A DNA stretch of 64,000 nucleotides, from the NCBI GenBank assembly GCA_048262255.1, contig JBLXFH010000001.1:1922001-1986000 (forward strand). Reading direction: 5' to 3'. Shown here one piece after another: positions 27,280 to 36,872 of this stretch. Source of the stretch: JABMNT01 sp048262255 (GTDB taxonomy: Bacteria > Pseudomonadota > Alphaproteobacteria > Rhodospirillales > Casp-alpha2). The position numbers and the translations under genes are program-made. Each line of letters begins with the position of its first letter. Positions within the stretch are counted from its first letter, which is position 1. The notes beneath the pieces were generated by a model that worked only from the letters and a program-made list of their open reading frames with translations, searched no databases and was not told the DNA's origin.

Positions 27280-27657
27280 ATGACTGTTACACCGAAAAAC
27301 GCACTCATCTGGTGCGAGATACCTGTTACGAACCTGAAAAATGCCATGGCTTTTTATAGTGCGGTTTTTGATTATGAAATGAAATATGATGAAAGCGGAG
27401 AAAATCCGATCGTATTTTTACCAATGGCGGATGATTCCAGCGTGGCCGGGCACCTTTATGAAGGAAAGCCCGCGAAAGACGGTACAGGCCCAACCGTTCA
27501 TCTGGCGGTTCCCGACACCGTCGAGAAGGCGGCTGACCGCTGTTGGACGGCTGGTGGGTCGGTTCTCGGAACGGTTATCGAAATACCGCCCGGGCGGTTC
27601 CAGTATATTATCGATCCCGATGGAAATTCCGTTGGCTTGTTTGAAGCCGCAAGCTAA
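27280..27657 (+). CDS. VOC family (glyoxalase/bleomycin-resistance-like) protein
   Basis: This protein of about 125 aa has the paired beta-alpha-beta-beta-beta modules of the vicinal oxygen chelate superfamily (CEIPVTNLKNAMAFYSAVFDYE, then PPGRFQYIIDPDGNSVGLFE). Some members are glyoxalases, dioxygenases or antibiotic-binding proteins; the substrate here is unknown. I choose ATG 27280 because GGAAAA precedes it; ATG 27268 and TTG 27262 are in frame. It is 3 nt from the WYL regulator gene. Confidence 0.87.
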   Translation: MTVTPKNALIWCEIPVTNLKNAMAFYSAVFDYEMKYDESGENPIVFLPMADDSSVAGHLYEGKPAKDGTGPTVHLAVPDTVEKAADRCWTAGGSVLGTVIEIPPGRFQYIIDPDGNSVGLFEAAS

Positions 27658-27660
27658 TCC

Positions 27661-28359
27661 ATGCGTCGCGCCGACCGCCTATTCCAGATTGTCCAATATC
27701 TCAGAGGCGGTCGGCTGCTGACAGCAGCGAAGCTGGCGCAACGGCTGGAAGTCTCCGAACGGACCATCTATCGCGATATTGCCGATCTGATAAGCTCCGG
27801 AGTGCCCATTGATGGCGAAGCAGGGGTCGGGTATGTGATGCGTTCCGGTTACGATCTGCCGCCGTTGATGTTCACCCGCGCCGAAATTGCGGCATTGGTT
27901 GGCGGTGCGCGCATGATCCGGGAATGGGGTGGTGCCGCCATGGCGCTGGCGGCGGAAGAAGCGCTCATAAAAATTGGCGCCGTGCTGCCCGATGACATGC
28001 GGGCGCAGGCCAATTCGGTCAGCATTAACGCCATTAATGCCGGGACCATTTCTCCAGAGGTGAAATCGCGGATTGATGAACTCGAAAGCGTCATCGACCG
28101 GACCCAGCGTATATCTATAGATTATGAAGATTTACAGGACCGAAAAACCCGGCGTACGCTGCGTCCACTCGGACTTTGGTTCTGGGGCAAGGTCTGGACT
28201 TTGGTCGGCTGGTGCGAACTGCGCGATGATTTCCGGATGTTCCGGATCGACCGAATTCGTACCATTGAGCCGCTTGATCCGTTCCGGCACGAACCGGCAA
28301 AAAGCCTGGCGACGTTTTATGCACGCGAAGCGGCCAGATGCGTGGATTATGAACCCTGA
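27661..28359 (+). CDS. YafY-type HTH/WYL-domain transcriptional regulator
   Basis: The 232-aa protein has an N-terminal DeoR-like winged helix-turn-helix (residues 1-55; LAQRLEVSERTIYRDIADL) and a C-terminal WYL domain (about 140-210; ISIDYEDLQDRKTRRTLRPLGLWFWGKVWTLVGWCEL, quoted in part by key residues Y, R, L, W). WYL domains sense ligands, often nucleic-acid or nucleotide signals. It sits in the middle of a three-gene unit and may control it. No operator was identified. Confidence 0.9.
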   Translation: MRRADRLFQIVQYLRGGRLLTAAKLAQRLEVSERTIYRDIADLISSGVPIDGEAGVGYVMRSGYDLPPLMFTRAEIAALVGGARMIREWGGAAMALAAEEALIKIGAVLPDDMRAQANSVSINAINAGTISPEVKSRIDELESVIDRTQRISIDYEDLQDRKTRRTLRPLGLWFWGKVWTLVGWCELRDDFRMFRIDRIRTIEPLDPFRHEPAKSLATFYAREAARCVDYEP

Positions 28360-28380
28360 TAGCAACGGCAGGACGGCAAC

Positions 28381-28746
28381 ATGACCTATGAAGAATACAA
28401 CACCTTTTGCGCATCGCTGCCTGCGACAACACATGTGGTGCAGTGGGGTGGCTCACATGTCTGGAAGGTTGGCGGTAAGGTGTTCGCCATTGGTGGCTGG
28501 GGCGAAGACGGCAGAGTCGGCATCACCTTTAAAGTGTCCGAGATTGCCTATGAAATGCTGAAAGACCAGGAAGGCCTGCGCCCGGCGCCCTATCTGGCAT
28601 CGCGTGGTATGAAATGGATTCAGTATTATGACGAAGCGGGCCTGAGCGACGATGAACTGAAAGAATATCTGCAAACCTCGCACCAGATTGTCGCCGGTGG
28701 ACTGACCAAGAAAAAACAACGGGAACTGGGGTTTTTGTCCCCCTGA
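28381..28746 (+). CDS. MmcQ/YjbR family DNA-binding-like protein
   Basis: The 121-aa protein matches the YjbR/CyaY-like fold of the MmcQ family: N-terminal helix, VQWGGSHVWKVGGKVFAIGG strand region, FKVSEIAYEML, and a C-terminal WIQYYDEAGLSDDELKEYLQTSHQIV. The family is described as DNA-binding, but its role is unclear. It ends the VOC-WYL-YjbR unit, 21 nt after the regulator. Confidence 0.88.
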   Translation: MTYEEYNTFCASLPATTHVVQWGGSHVWKVGGKVFAIGGWGEDGRVGITFKVSEIAYEMLKDQEGLRPAPYLASRGMKWIQYYDEAGLSDDELKEYLQTSHQIVAGGLTKKKQRELGFLSP

Positions 28747-28882
28747 TTCGGTTGCCACCTGCCAAAATCGGGCATTTTGTTTTCAGATCACAGGATGGTA
28801 ACGCTATCGTAACTATTCGGGAGCTAAATATAGGTAATTATTGAAGAATTTTTGTTACAGACCGAAACAAAGAGTGATTTGA

Positions 28883-29938
28883 ATGGCGCAGAAGATATTG
28901 TTAGAAATATCATCAACCAAATACGCCAATACTAGCATAATGGATACGAAACGACCCATGGGGACACCAAACACATCGCGCGAAGACAAATCATCTGGTC
29001 AACAGGTGGTCTGTCAGCGGACTTTGAAAAGCGCCGTTAATTGTGAAGGTGTCGGCCTGCATTCCGGTCTTCCGGTTCAGTTGCGTTTGATCCCTGCTGC
29101 CCCGGGAACAGGCATTCTTTTCAAACGAACCGATTTAGACGAAGACAAGGCCATAATCCCGGCCCGCTGGGACAAGGTTGTGGATACCCGCATGTGCACG
29201 GTTGTTGCCAATGAGCATGGTGTGCGCGTTGGCACGGTCGAACATTTAATGGCGGCCCTCGCTGGTTGCGGCATTGATAACGTGGTGATCGAAGTGAGCG
29301 GTCCTGAAGTGCCGGTCATGGATGGCAGTTCCGGCCCCTTTGTGTTCCTGATTGAATGCGCAGGCGTTGTCGATCAGGACCAGCCACGCCGTGTGATCCG
29401 CATTCTCAAGTCGGTTAGCGTGAGTGAAGGCGATGCGACAGCAACGCTGGCACCCGATTCGACTTTTTCTCTTGATGTTCAGGTTCACTTTGAAGGAACG
29501 GCCGTATCCCGTCAGGCCTTAAGCATTGGCATGAAAAACGGTTCCTTCTGTAAGGAACTGGCGCGCGCCCGGACGTTCGGCTTCCTCAATGAAGTGGAAG
29601 CCATGCAGGCGGCAGGTCTTGGCAAAGGCGGGTCTTTGGACAATGCCATTGTCGTTGATGGCTTGAATATCATGAACAAGGACGGTTTGCGCTTTGACGA
29701 CGAGTTTGTCCGGCACAAGATGTTGGATGCGGTTGGCGATCTTTTCCTGGCCGGTGGCGTGATTATGGGGCGCTTCTCCGGAAACCGTTCGGGGCATGCC
29801 CTTAACAATGCCCTGTTACGGGCTCTTTTCGCAGATGATGATGCCTGGTGTTATGATGAATTGCGTGGTGATGCCGTCAATTCGGCTATTGATGGCGGCA
29901 TTTTTGCTGACTCCGCAGGTGTGGCGCAGCCAGCCTGA
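28883..29938 (+). CDS. lpxC: UDP-3-O-acyl-N-acetylglucosamine deacetylase LpxC
   Basis: LpxC is the zinc deacetylase that commits lipid A synthesis. Zinc ligands are the His of VEHLMAAL and the His and Asp of HKMLDAVGD; the catalytic His is in SGHALNNALLRAL. The core begins at CQRTLKSAVNCEGVGLHSG, leaving about 50 N-terminal residues without homologous look, so a later start (28940 or 28958) is possible. It shows the organism makes lipid A. A terminator follows directly. Confidence 0.96.
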   Translation: MAQKILLEISSTKYANTSIMDTKRPMGTPNTSREDKSSGQQVVCQRTLKSAVNCEGVGLHSGLPVQLRLIPAAPGTGILFKRTDLDEDKAIIPARWDKVVDTRMCTVVANEHGVRVGTVEHLMAALAGCGIDNVVIEVSGPEVPVMDGSSGPFVFLIECAGVVDQDQPRRVIRILKSVSVSEGDATATLAPDSTFSLDVQVHFEGTAVSRQALSIGMKNGSFCKELARARTFGFLNEVEAMQAAGLGKGGSLDNAIVVDGLNIMNKDGLRFDDEFVRHKMLDAVGDLFLAGGVIMGRFSGNRSGHALNNALLRALFADDDAWCYDELRGDAVNSAIDGGIFADSAGVAQPA

Positions 29939-29967
29939 ATACAGACCAGATTATAGGAAGTGTTCCT

Positions 29968-29993
29968 ATCCCCGCTTTTCGCGGGGATTTTTG
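29968..29993 (+). terminator. Rho-independent terminator after lpxC
   Basis: ATCCCCGC (29968-29975) pairs with GCGGGGAT (29981-29988) around a TTTTC loop, followed by a short T run. This separates lpxC from bamD transcription. Confidence 0.85.
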
Positions 29994-30023
29994 GTTTTGG
30001 GCAAGATTTATGGCGTCATTGTC

Positions 30024-30054
30024 TTGCCATGCGCCCCCGCCACCATGATATAAT
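30024..30054 (+). promoter_or_regulatory. sigma70-type extended -10 promoter of bamD
   Basis: A perfect TATAAT at 30049-30054 is preceded by TG one base away (extended -10), with TTGCCA at 30024-30029 at a long 19-bp spacing. It would start RNA near 30061, about 30 nt before the bamD ATG, just after the lpxC terminator. Confidence 0.6.
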
Positions 30055-30091
30055 AAGCCCATACTTTCTTATTAGAATAGGCGTGCGCCGG

Positions 30092-30976
30092 ATGAAGTTT
30101 AAGCAGTCAGATCGTCGATTTTTGAGATGCTTGGGTCATATCAGTTCCGCTGTGCTGCTGCTTGTTCTGGTGGGTGCTTGCGCCGTCGGTACAGAGAAAA
30201 AGGAATATGTCGAAGAACCCGTTGAGGATTTGTACAACGCGGCCATTGACCATATGCAAAAAGGCGAATACCGCTCGTCGACGGAAAAGTTCGATGAAGT
30301 GGAGCGTCAGCATCCCTATTCGGTTTGGGCGACCAAGGCCCAGTTGATGGCTGCCTATGCTTATTACCAGGCGAACCGCTATGATGAAGCCATTGTCGCT
30401 CTCGACAGGTTTATCCAGTTGCATCCGGCCAACAAGGACGTGAGTTACGCCTATTATTTGAAGGCGCTGAGTTATTATGAGCAAATTTCCGATGTGGCCC
30501 GTGACCAGAAAATGACGGAACTGGCGCTGTCGTCACTGAGAGAACTGATCAGCCGATTTCCAAATTCCAAATATTCCCGTGACGCCAAGCTGAAACTTGA
30601 TTTGACGAATGACCATCTGGCGGGAAAAGAGATGGAAATTGGACGTTACTATCATGATAAAGGGCAGTATCTGGCCGCCGTCAACCGCTTCAAGATCGTT
30701 GTTGATAAATACCAGACAACAACGCATGTGCCGGAAGCCCTGCACCGCATGACGGAAGCCTATTATGCGCTGGGCCTGCCTACGGAAGCCCGCAAAACAG
30801 CGGCGGTGCTTGGGCATAATTATCCGGGTAGTGAATGGTACATCGATTCATACGAGATGATGGAAAATAAAAAGGTGCGTGTGAGCGGTTCTACTGCGGG
30901 AGCGGGCAGAAAGGTCAGCATTGAATCCGGTCAAGAGGACGAGCCGTCCTGGTATGAAGTCTGGAAAATGTTCTAG
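30092..30976 (+). CDS. bamD: outer membrane assembly lipoprotein BamD
   Basis: The 294-aa lipoprotein belongs to the BAM complex that inserts beta-barrel proteins. It has a basic N-terminus, a hydrophobic stretch and a lipobox LVGAC with Cys30 as the lipidated residue. TPR-like repeats follow (LYNAAIDHMQKGEYRSS, AYAYYQANRYDEAIVALDRF, GRYYHDKGQYLAAVNRF). I start at ATG 30092; a longer reading frame upstream overlaps the lpxC terminator and is unlikely. recN follows after 26 nt. Confidence 0.95.
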   Translation: MKFKQSDRRFLRCLGHISSAVLLLVLVGACAVGTEKKEYVEEPVEDLYNAAIDHMQKGEYRSSTEKFDEVERQHPYSVWATKAQLMAAYAYYQANRYDEAIVALDRFIQLHPANKDVSYAYYLKALSYYEQISDVARDQKMTELALSSLRELISRFPNSKYSRDAKLKLDLTNDHLAGKEMEIGRYYHDKGQYLAAVNRFKIVVDKYQTTTHVPEALHRMTEAYYALGLPTEARKTAAVLGHNYPGSEWYIDSYEMMENKKVRVSGSTAGAGRKVSIESGQEDEPSWYEVWKMF

Positions 30977-31002
30977 AGCGCGGGAAGAGTGGTCCAAATT
31001 AA

Positions 31003-32703
31003 ATGCTGACCAGCCTAGCGATACGCAATGTCGTTTTGATCGAGCGCCTGGATCTGGAATTCAGGCGTGGCTTGTGCGTATTGACCGGGGAAACCGGGGC
31101 TGGTAAATCGATTTTACTCGACTCACTGGGCTTGGCTATGGGCGCGCGTTCTGAAGCGCGTCTGGTACGCCATGGCGCCTCTCAGGCCTCCGTAACAGCG
31201 ACTTTTGAATTGCCGCCAAATCATTCGGTTTTGTCGCTTCTTGCCGAGCAGGGGATTGAGACGGAAGGCGGGATATTGCTGTTGCGCCGGGTCCTTGGCA
31301 AAGACGGCAAATCACGGGCTTTTATTAATGACCAGCCGGTCAGTGTCGGATTGCAGCGCGAGGTCGGCGATCTGGTTGTTGAAATCCATGGTCAGTTCGA
31401 TAACCAGCGCCTTTTGAATCCAAGCCATCACCGCACAATTCTCGATACGTTTGGTGGGTATCGCGATGATCTTCGACAAGTCGAAAGTACCTATGGAATT
31501 TGGCAGGCCAAGGTTGACGAACGCGAGCGGCTGGAAGCGGAAATTGAAACGGCACGTCGCGATGAAGAGTTCTTGCGCCATGCGGTGATCGAACTGGACC
31601 GTCTTGACCCGGAACCGGGGGAAGAGACAGCGCTCGCAGAAAAACGGGCGCTGATGATGCACGGCGAACAACTGATGTCTGCCATGAACGATGCGCTTGA
31701 GCAATTGCGCATGACCAATGGCGCCGATGAACGGCTGCAAAAGGCGGCTCGGGAACTGGGCCGTGTTGCGGAAAAAGCAGAGACCCGTCTGGATGAAGTC
31801 ATCGGGACGCTGGACCGGGCGATCAACGAAACCGCAGATGCCATCAACCAGTTGGAGCGGGTGGCGCAAAGTCTGGATATCGACCCCAACGAGTTGGAAT
31901 TGGCGGAAGAGCGACTTTTCGCTCTGCGCGCCCTGGCGCGCAAGCATGGGGTTCTTGTTGACGATTTATCGGCCTTGCGGGATCGAATGACCGAAAACTT
32001 GCAAGCGGTCGAAGATGGCGGGGCCCGCCTGGCATTGCTGCAGAAAGAAGAAGCCGAGGCAAAAGCTGCTTATGTTGGCGCCGCTCGCACCTTACGCGCA
32101 GAGCGCCAATCGGCTGCAGTACGGATTGACAAGGCGGTATCAACGGAGCTTGAGGCTTTGAAGCTGGGCAAGGCGCAATTTGTGACGGATGTTTCGGAAC
32201 TGTCGGAAGAAGCCTGGTCGGCAAACGGCATGGACCGCATCGCTTTTCTGGTGGCGACCAATCCCGGCGCACCGGCCGGCCCCATTAACAAAATCGCTTC
32301 CGGCGGTGAGATGGCGCGCTTTATGCTGGCCCTCAAGGTGGTTCTGGCGGAATCCGACATGATCGCGACGCTGGTGTTTGACGAGGTGGACGCCGGAGTG
32401 GGCGGTGCGGTTGCGGCGGCGGTTGGTGAGCGGCTGGCCCGTCTGGCCGACGGCAATCAGGTCTTGGTTGTTACTCACTCACCGCAGGTGGCGGCGCGTG
32501 GATTGACCCACTGGCGGGTCTCGAAGACGGACGACGCATTGCCAGCAGATGCCCATACACTAGATAATCTCGGTATATCAACAACCGTGACGCCGCTGGA
32601 TATGGGAGAGCGCAAAGAGGAAATTGCCCGCATGCTGGCAGGCGCTCAGGTGACGGATGAAGCCCGCGCAGCGGCAACGAGCCTGCTTTCCGGGGCTCAA
32701 TGA
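31003..32703 (+). CDS. recN: DNA repair protein RecN
   Basis: The 566-aa SMC-like ATPase acts in double-strand break repair. It has a Walker A loop GETGAGKSILLDSLGLAMG near the N-terminus, two coiled-coil stretches (about residues 165-225 and 290-370), and the C-terminal signature ASGGEMARFMLALK with Walker B VFDEVDAGVGG. It overlaps ligA by 4 nt, forming a bamD-recN-ligA unit. Confidence 0.97.
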   Translation: MLTSLAIRNVVLIERLDLEFRRGLCVLTGETGAGKSILLDSLGLAMGARSEARLVRHGASQASVTATFELPPNHSVLSLLAEQGIETEGGILLLRRVLGKDGKSRAFINDQPVSVGLQREVGDLVVEIHGQFDNQRLLNPSHHRTILDTFGGYRDDLRQVESTYGIWQAKVDERERLEAEIETARRDEEFLRHAVIELDRLDPEPGEETALAEKRALMMHGEQLMSAMNDALEQLRMTNGADERLQKAARELGRVAEKAETRLDEVIGTLDRAINETADAINQLERVAQSLDIDPNELELAEERLFALRALARKHGVLVDDLSALRDRMTENLQAVEDGGARLALLQKEEAEAKAAYVGAARTLRAERQSAAVRIDKAVSTELEALKLGKAQFVTDVSELSEEAWSANGMDRIAFLVATNPGAPAGPINKIASGGEMARFMLALKVVLAESDMIATLVFDEVDAGVGGAVAAAVGERLARLADGNQVLVVTHSPQVAARGLTHWRVSKTDDALPADAHTLDNLGISTTVTPLDMGERKEEIARMLAGAQVTDEARAAATSLLSGAQ

Positions 32704-34775
32704 TGGCGGAAACCCCGGTTGAGGAGATGATGGAGCTGGATGCTCTGGTTGAGCTGAAACGGCTGGCCAAGGAAATCGCATCGCACGACATCGCCTATCA
32801 TCAGAAAGATGCGCCGCGCATTACGGATGCGGAATATGACGCGCTGCGCCGCCGCAACGAGGCCCTTGAAACCCGCTTCCCGAAACTGGTCCGTCCCGAC
32901 AGTCCGTCCAAGCGGGTTGGTGCACCCATCGCCAGTGGTTTTGGCAAAGTCACTCATGCCCGGCCCATGTTGTCTTTGGGTAACGCCTTCTCCGACGAGG
33001 ATGTGGTCGAGTTCTTCGAGCGCATACGCCGCTTTTTGAACCTGCCAGCCGAGGCGCCTGTTGATGTTGTCGGTGAACCGAAGATCGACGGTTTGTCGGT
33101 CAGCCTGCGTTATGAAAAAGGAAAATTCGTACTGGGCGCGACCCGCGGCGACGGCCTTGTCGGCGAGAACATTACAGAGAATATGAAAACCATTGCCGAT
33201 CTACCCCTGCAGCTTAATACCGCCAATGTGCCCGATGTTCTGGAAGTGCGAGGCGAGGTCTATATGGCGAAGGCGGATTTTTTCTCCCTCAATGAACGCC
33301 AGGAAGCGGCCGGCGCCAAAATTTTTGCGAATCCGCGCAATGCGGCGGCGGGCAGCCTGCGGCAGCTGGACGCGAGCATTACGGCGGCCCGGCCTCTTTC
33401 GCTGTTTGTCTATGCCATGGGCGAAACCAGCGCCCCGGTCGGCGACAGCCAGTGGGCATTCATCGAAAACCTGAAATCCTGGGGCTTCAAGGTGAACCCG
33501 CAGACCAAGCTGTGCAGCGACGCCGAACAACTGCTGGCGCATTACCGGGCCATCGGTGAGTTGCGGGCGTCACTTGATTACGACATTGACGGCATGGTTT
33601 ACAAGGTTAACCGCTTTGACTGGCAGCAGCGATTGGGCTTTGTCAGCCGGGCCCCACGCTGGGCCATCGCTCATAAATATCCGGCTGAAAAAGCCCAGAC
33701 CACAATCAAAAACATTGATATCCAGGTGGGACGCACCGGTGTTTTGACGCCGGTTGCGCGGTTCGAGCCGGTGACCGTGGGGGGCGTGGTTGTCTCCAAT
33801 GCGACGTTGCACAATGAAGACGAAATCCAGCGCCTTGATGTGCGGGCTGGCGATACGGTGATCATCCAGCGGGCCGGTGACGTGATCCCGCAAGTGGTCG
33901 AAGTCCTGAAAGACAAACGGCCCGCTGGCTCCGTTCCATATGAATTTCCGACAAGCTGCCCGAAATGCCAGAGTCTGGTTTTCCGGGAAGAAGGGGAGGT
34001 CGCGCGACGCTGTTCCGGCGGGCTCATCTGCCCGGCACAGGCCATCGAACGGCTCAAACATTTTGTTTCCCGCAACGCCTTCGATATTGAAGGGCTGGGC
34101 GGCAAGCATATTGAGAATTTCTGGCAGGACGGCCTGATCCATACCCCTGCGGATATTTTCCGTCTGCCTGCGAACAGAGGCAAACTGGACGGGCGCGAAG
34201 GCTGGGGCGAGAAATCCATTGAGAACCTGTTTGATGCGCTGGAAGCCCGCAAAAATATCGAACTGCCGCGTTTTATCTTTGCACTCGGCATTCCGCAAAT
34301 CGGCCAGGCGACGGCCCGCTTGCTGGCCAAACAGTATGGCACGCTGGAGGCCTGGCAGGACGCCATGGATCAGGCGCAGGATATGGAGGCGGAGAGCTAC
34401 CAGGATCTGATCAATATCGATGGCATTGGCCCCTCTATGGCCAGTGATATCCTGGCCTTCTTCGCCGAGGACCATAACCGGGCCGTATTGGATGATCTGA
34501 CGGGTTTGCTGAATGTGCAGCCGTTTGTCGCGCCGGATGACAGCTCATCTCCAGTTGCTGGAAAAACCGTGGTCTTTACGGGAACACTGGAAACGCTGGG
34601 GCGCAACGAGGCCAAGGCCAAGGCAGAGTCACTGGGGGCAAAAGTTGCTGGAACCGTATCCAAAAAAACGGATATGGTCATCGCCGGACCGGGTGCGGGC
34701 TCAAAGTTGAAAAAAGCGGAAGAGCTGGGGGTTCGTGTGATGACGGAACAGGAATGGATCGATCTGATCCAATAA
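32700..34775 (+). CDS. ligA: NAD-dependent DNA ligase LigA
   Basis: The 691-aa replication ligase has all expected domains: the Ia and adenylation domain with the AMP-accepting Lys128 in EPKIDG, the OB fold, a four-Cys zinc finger (CPKC...RCSGGLICP), a helix-hairpin-helix region, and a C-terminal BRCT domain (GKTVVFTGTLETLGRNEAK). It starts in an ATGA overlap with recN. The length is normal for LigA. Confidence 0.98.
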   Translation: MMAETPVEEMMELDALVELKRLAKEIASHDIAYHQKDAPRITDAEYDALRRRNEALETRFPKLVRPDSPSKRVGAPIASGFGKVTHARPMLSLGNAFSDEDVVEFFERIRRFLNLPAEAPVDVVGEPKIDGLSVSLRYEKGKFVLGATRGDGLVGENITENMKTIADLPLQLNTANVPDVLEVRGEVYMAKADFFSLNERQEAAGAKIFANPRNAAAGSLRQLDASITAARPLSLFVYAMGETSAPVGDSQWAFIENLKSWGFKVNPQTKLCSDAEQLLAHYRAIGELRASLDYDIDGMVYKVNRFDWQQRLGFVSRAPRWAIAHKYPAEKAQTTIKNIDIQVGRTGVLTPVARFEPVTVGGVVVSNATLHNEDEIQRLDVRAGDTVIIQRAGDVIPQVVEVLKDKRPAGSVPYEFPTSCPKCQSLVFREEGEVARRCSGGLICPAQAIERLKHFVSRNAFDIEGLGGKHIENFWQDGLIHTPADIFRLPANRGKLDGREGWGEKSIENLFDALEARKNIELPRFIFALGIPQIGQATARLLAKQYGTLEAWQDAMDQAQDMEAESYQDLINIDGIGPSMASDILAFFAEDHNRAVLDDLTGLLNVQPFVAPDDSSSPVAGKTVVFTGTLETLGRNEAKAKAESLGAKVAGTVSKKTDMVIAGPGAGSKLKKAEELGVRVMTEQEWIDLIQ

Positions 34776-34806
34776 CAATTGAAAAAAGAAAACGTGGGAG
34801 AACAAA

Positions 34807-35994
34807 ATGTCTATTCGTGAACGTATGACGCCTGAGAACTGCCTGCCGGAAGACGGCTGTGCGGGAACCCTGATCGCCCGGGTCTGGGTGCCGGGCGATA
34901 ACGGCGGACCGACGGTGGCTGTTGTTCGCGCCGATGGCGTGTATGACATCATGAGCGTCGCGACAACAACAACGGCGCTCCTTGAACTGGCCGACCCGGC
35001 AGATACCGTACAAAAGGCAACGCTGGGGCCAAAGCTGGGCGATCTGGCCGATCTGCTTGCGAACAGTGTGGAGGAGGGCCGGGATACTTCAAAACCTTAT
35101 CTGCTGGCTCCCAGTGACTTACAGGCCCTGAAAGCCGCTGGCGTGACCTTTGCCGCCAGTATGCTGGAACGGGTGATTGAGGAACGGGCCAAGGGTGCGC
35201 CAGAGCGCGCCGTGGAAATCCGCAAATCGATCAATGAGTCCATCGGCGTTGATCTGTCCGAAATCGTTCCCGGCTCCACAGAGGCGCAGCAACTGAAAGA
35301 CGAACTGATTGAGCGCGATTTATGGTCGCAATATCTGGAAGTCGCCATTGGCCCCGATGCGGAAGTTTTCACCAAGTCGCAACCCATGTCGGCGGTTGGC
35401 GCAGGGGCGGATGTTGGCCTGCACCCACGTTCAACCTGGAACAACCCGGAACCGGAAGTTGCCGTTTGCGTTAACGCCAAGGGCGAGATCAAAGGCGCAA
35501 CGCTGGCCAATGACGTGAACCTGCGCGACTTCGAGGGTCGCAGCGCCCTGTTACTGAGCAAAGCCAAGGACAACAACGCGTCATGCGGTGTCGGGCCGTT
35601 TATCCGGCTGTTTGATGACACCTACTCCCTGGATGATTTGCGGGCCAGCGAGTTGAGCATGGAAGTCGCGGGTGAAGACGGTTTTGTTTTGCAGGGCGCC
35701 AGTTCCATGTCGCAAATCAGCCGCGATCCGGCGGACATCGTCAAACAGACCATCGGCCGCGTGCATCAGTATCCTGACGGTTTTCTGCTGATGCTGGGCA
35801 CCATGTTTGCGCCGACCGAAGACCGCGATACGCCGGGCGAAGGTTTCACCCACAAGATTGGCGATATCGTCTCCATCTCGACGCCGTCATTGGGGCGTCT
35901 GGTGCAGCGGGTCGATACCAGCGACAAGGCCGCGCCCTGGACGTTTGGAACGCGGGCGTTGATGGAAAATCTGGCGAAGCGTGGCTACCTGTAA
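34807..35994 (+). CDS. fumarylacetoacetate hydrolase family protein
   Basis: The 395-aa protein carries the C-terminal FAH-fold catalytic domain: the metal-binding Glu pair in NPEPEVAVCV and VNLRDFEGRSALLLSKAKDNNASCGVGPF (key residues Asp, Arg, Lys, Gly). FAH relatives hydrolyse or decarboxylate 2,4-dioxo acids, or dehydrate sugar acids. The 140-residue N-terminal extension is longer than in simple hydratases. It follows ligA by 31 nt with GTGGGAG before ATG, and faces the GNAT gene with 17 nt between stops. Confidence 0.88.
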   Translation: MSIRERMTPENCLPEDGCAGTLIARVWVPGDNGGPTVAVVRADGVYDIMSVATTTTALLELADPADTVQKATLGPKLGDLADLLANSVEEGRDTSKPYLLAPSDLQALKAAGVTFAASMLERVIEERAKGAPERAVEIRKSINESIGVDLSEIVPGSTEAQQLKDELIERDLWSQYLEVAIGPDAEVFTKSQPMSAVGAGADVGLHPRSTWNNPEPEVAVCVNAKGEIKGATLANDVNLRDFEGRSALLLSKAKDNNASCGVGPFIRLFDDTYSLDDLRASELSMEVAGEDGFVLQGASSMSQISRDPADIVKQTIGRVHQYPDGFLLMLGTMFAPTEDRDTPGEGFTHKIGDIVSISTPSLGRLVQRVDTSDKAAPWTFGTRALMENLAKRGYL

Positions 35995-36011
35995 GACTGG
36001 ACGGGGCGAGC

Positions 36012-36869
36012 TTAGCCAAGCTCAAAGGTCGTGATGCCATAAATGTTATGAAGGGGGAGCTGTGGGGCTTCCCCTTTGTACATGCGGGCCGTCTCGAATG
36101 CAGGTGCCAGCCCGAAGCGTTTTGCCAATGTAACGGCCTTTGAGTTGTCTTCCGGTGTATCGAGTGATACCTCCGCCCCTATTTCCATGGTTTGACACAG
36201 GGCAATGAACAGGGCGGTTGCGGTCTTTTCATCTTCGGCAAACAGCGGGCCGATTTTGTAGCCGGTTTGACACACCCGAATAACCCCATAACCCGCGAAT
36301 TCACCATTCAGAAGAGCGATTTTAGTTTGTCGCGTGGGTGACGTTGGTGAGGCCCAAGATTGAATAAAGGCCTCTCTGGGGGCCGGGAAATATGTGCGGT
36401 CATAGGTAACCAGTATAGCGAGCGAAGCCGCGTCTACATCCTTGATTACAATTTCGGTGGGTTCCGACTTTGGAAGGGCGGGAATGCCTGTATAACGGAC
36501 ATTGCGCCCGGCAAATTCAAAACCGCTTTTTTTGTAGTTTTCCTGTTGTGCGAGAACACCGTCCAGTCCGACGGTACAGCCCTCCAGATGGGCCAGCCCA
36601 GCCTTCCAGGTGGCCATGCCGATACCGCTTCCGCGCATACTCGGATGGACAATATAAAAGCCCAGAAAGCCATAACTCCCATCATAACGAACCACGGAAA
36701 TCGAGGAGACGGCTTTATCTTCCTGAAAGCCCATGAGAAAGCCCGCAGGGTCGGCAGCGTGGAAGGCGGAAAGATCATCAATGCCGGGATTCCAGCCTTC
36801 GGCGGCCGCCCAGTCGATCGCAATTTGAAACTCATTTGCCGTCGCCGGACGGATGATGAGGGGAGACAT
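36012..36869 (-). CDS. GNAT family N-acetyltransferase
   Basis: The 285-aa protein has an N-terminal GNAT domain (about residues 3-130) with the acetyl-CoA loop segment IVHPSMRGSGIGMATWKAGL, in which R/Q-x-x-G-x-G/A is clear, and a second C-terminal domain (about 150-280) found in YitH-like two-domain acetyltransferases. The acceptor is probably a small amine but is unknown. It is the last gene of the ABC importer operon, 3 nt after the racemase gene, suggesting modification of the imported compound or its product. Confidence 0.87.
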   Translation of the reverse strand: MSPLIIRPATANEFQIAIDWAAAEGWNPGIDDLSAFHAADPAGFLMGFQEDKAVSSISVVRYDGSYGFLGFYIVHPSMRGSGIGMATWKAGLAHLEGCTVGLDGVLAQQENYKKSGFEFAGRNVRYTGIPALPKSEPTEIVIKDVDAASLAILVTYDRTYFPAPREAFIQSWASPTSPTRQTKIALLNGEFAGYGVIRVCQTGYKIGPLFAEDEKTATALFIALCQTMEIGAEVSLDTPEDNSKAVTLAKRFGLAPAFETARMYKGEAPQLPLHNIYGITTFELG

Positions 36870-36872
36870 AAT

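Noticed and set aside
28757..28780. CAAAAT...ATTTTG stem followed by T residues after the YjbR gene
   Set aside because: The stem is only six weak A/T-rich pairs; it is too unstable to call a terminator.
29960..30091. Upstream extension of BamD by 44 residues
   Set aside because: It would start within the lpxC terminator and place the lipobox too far from the N-terminus.
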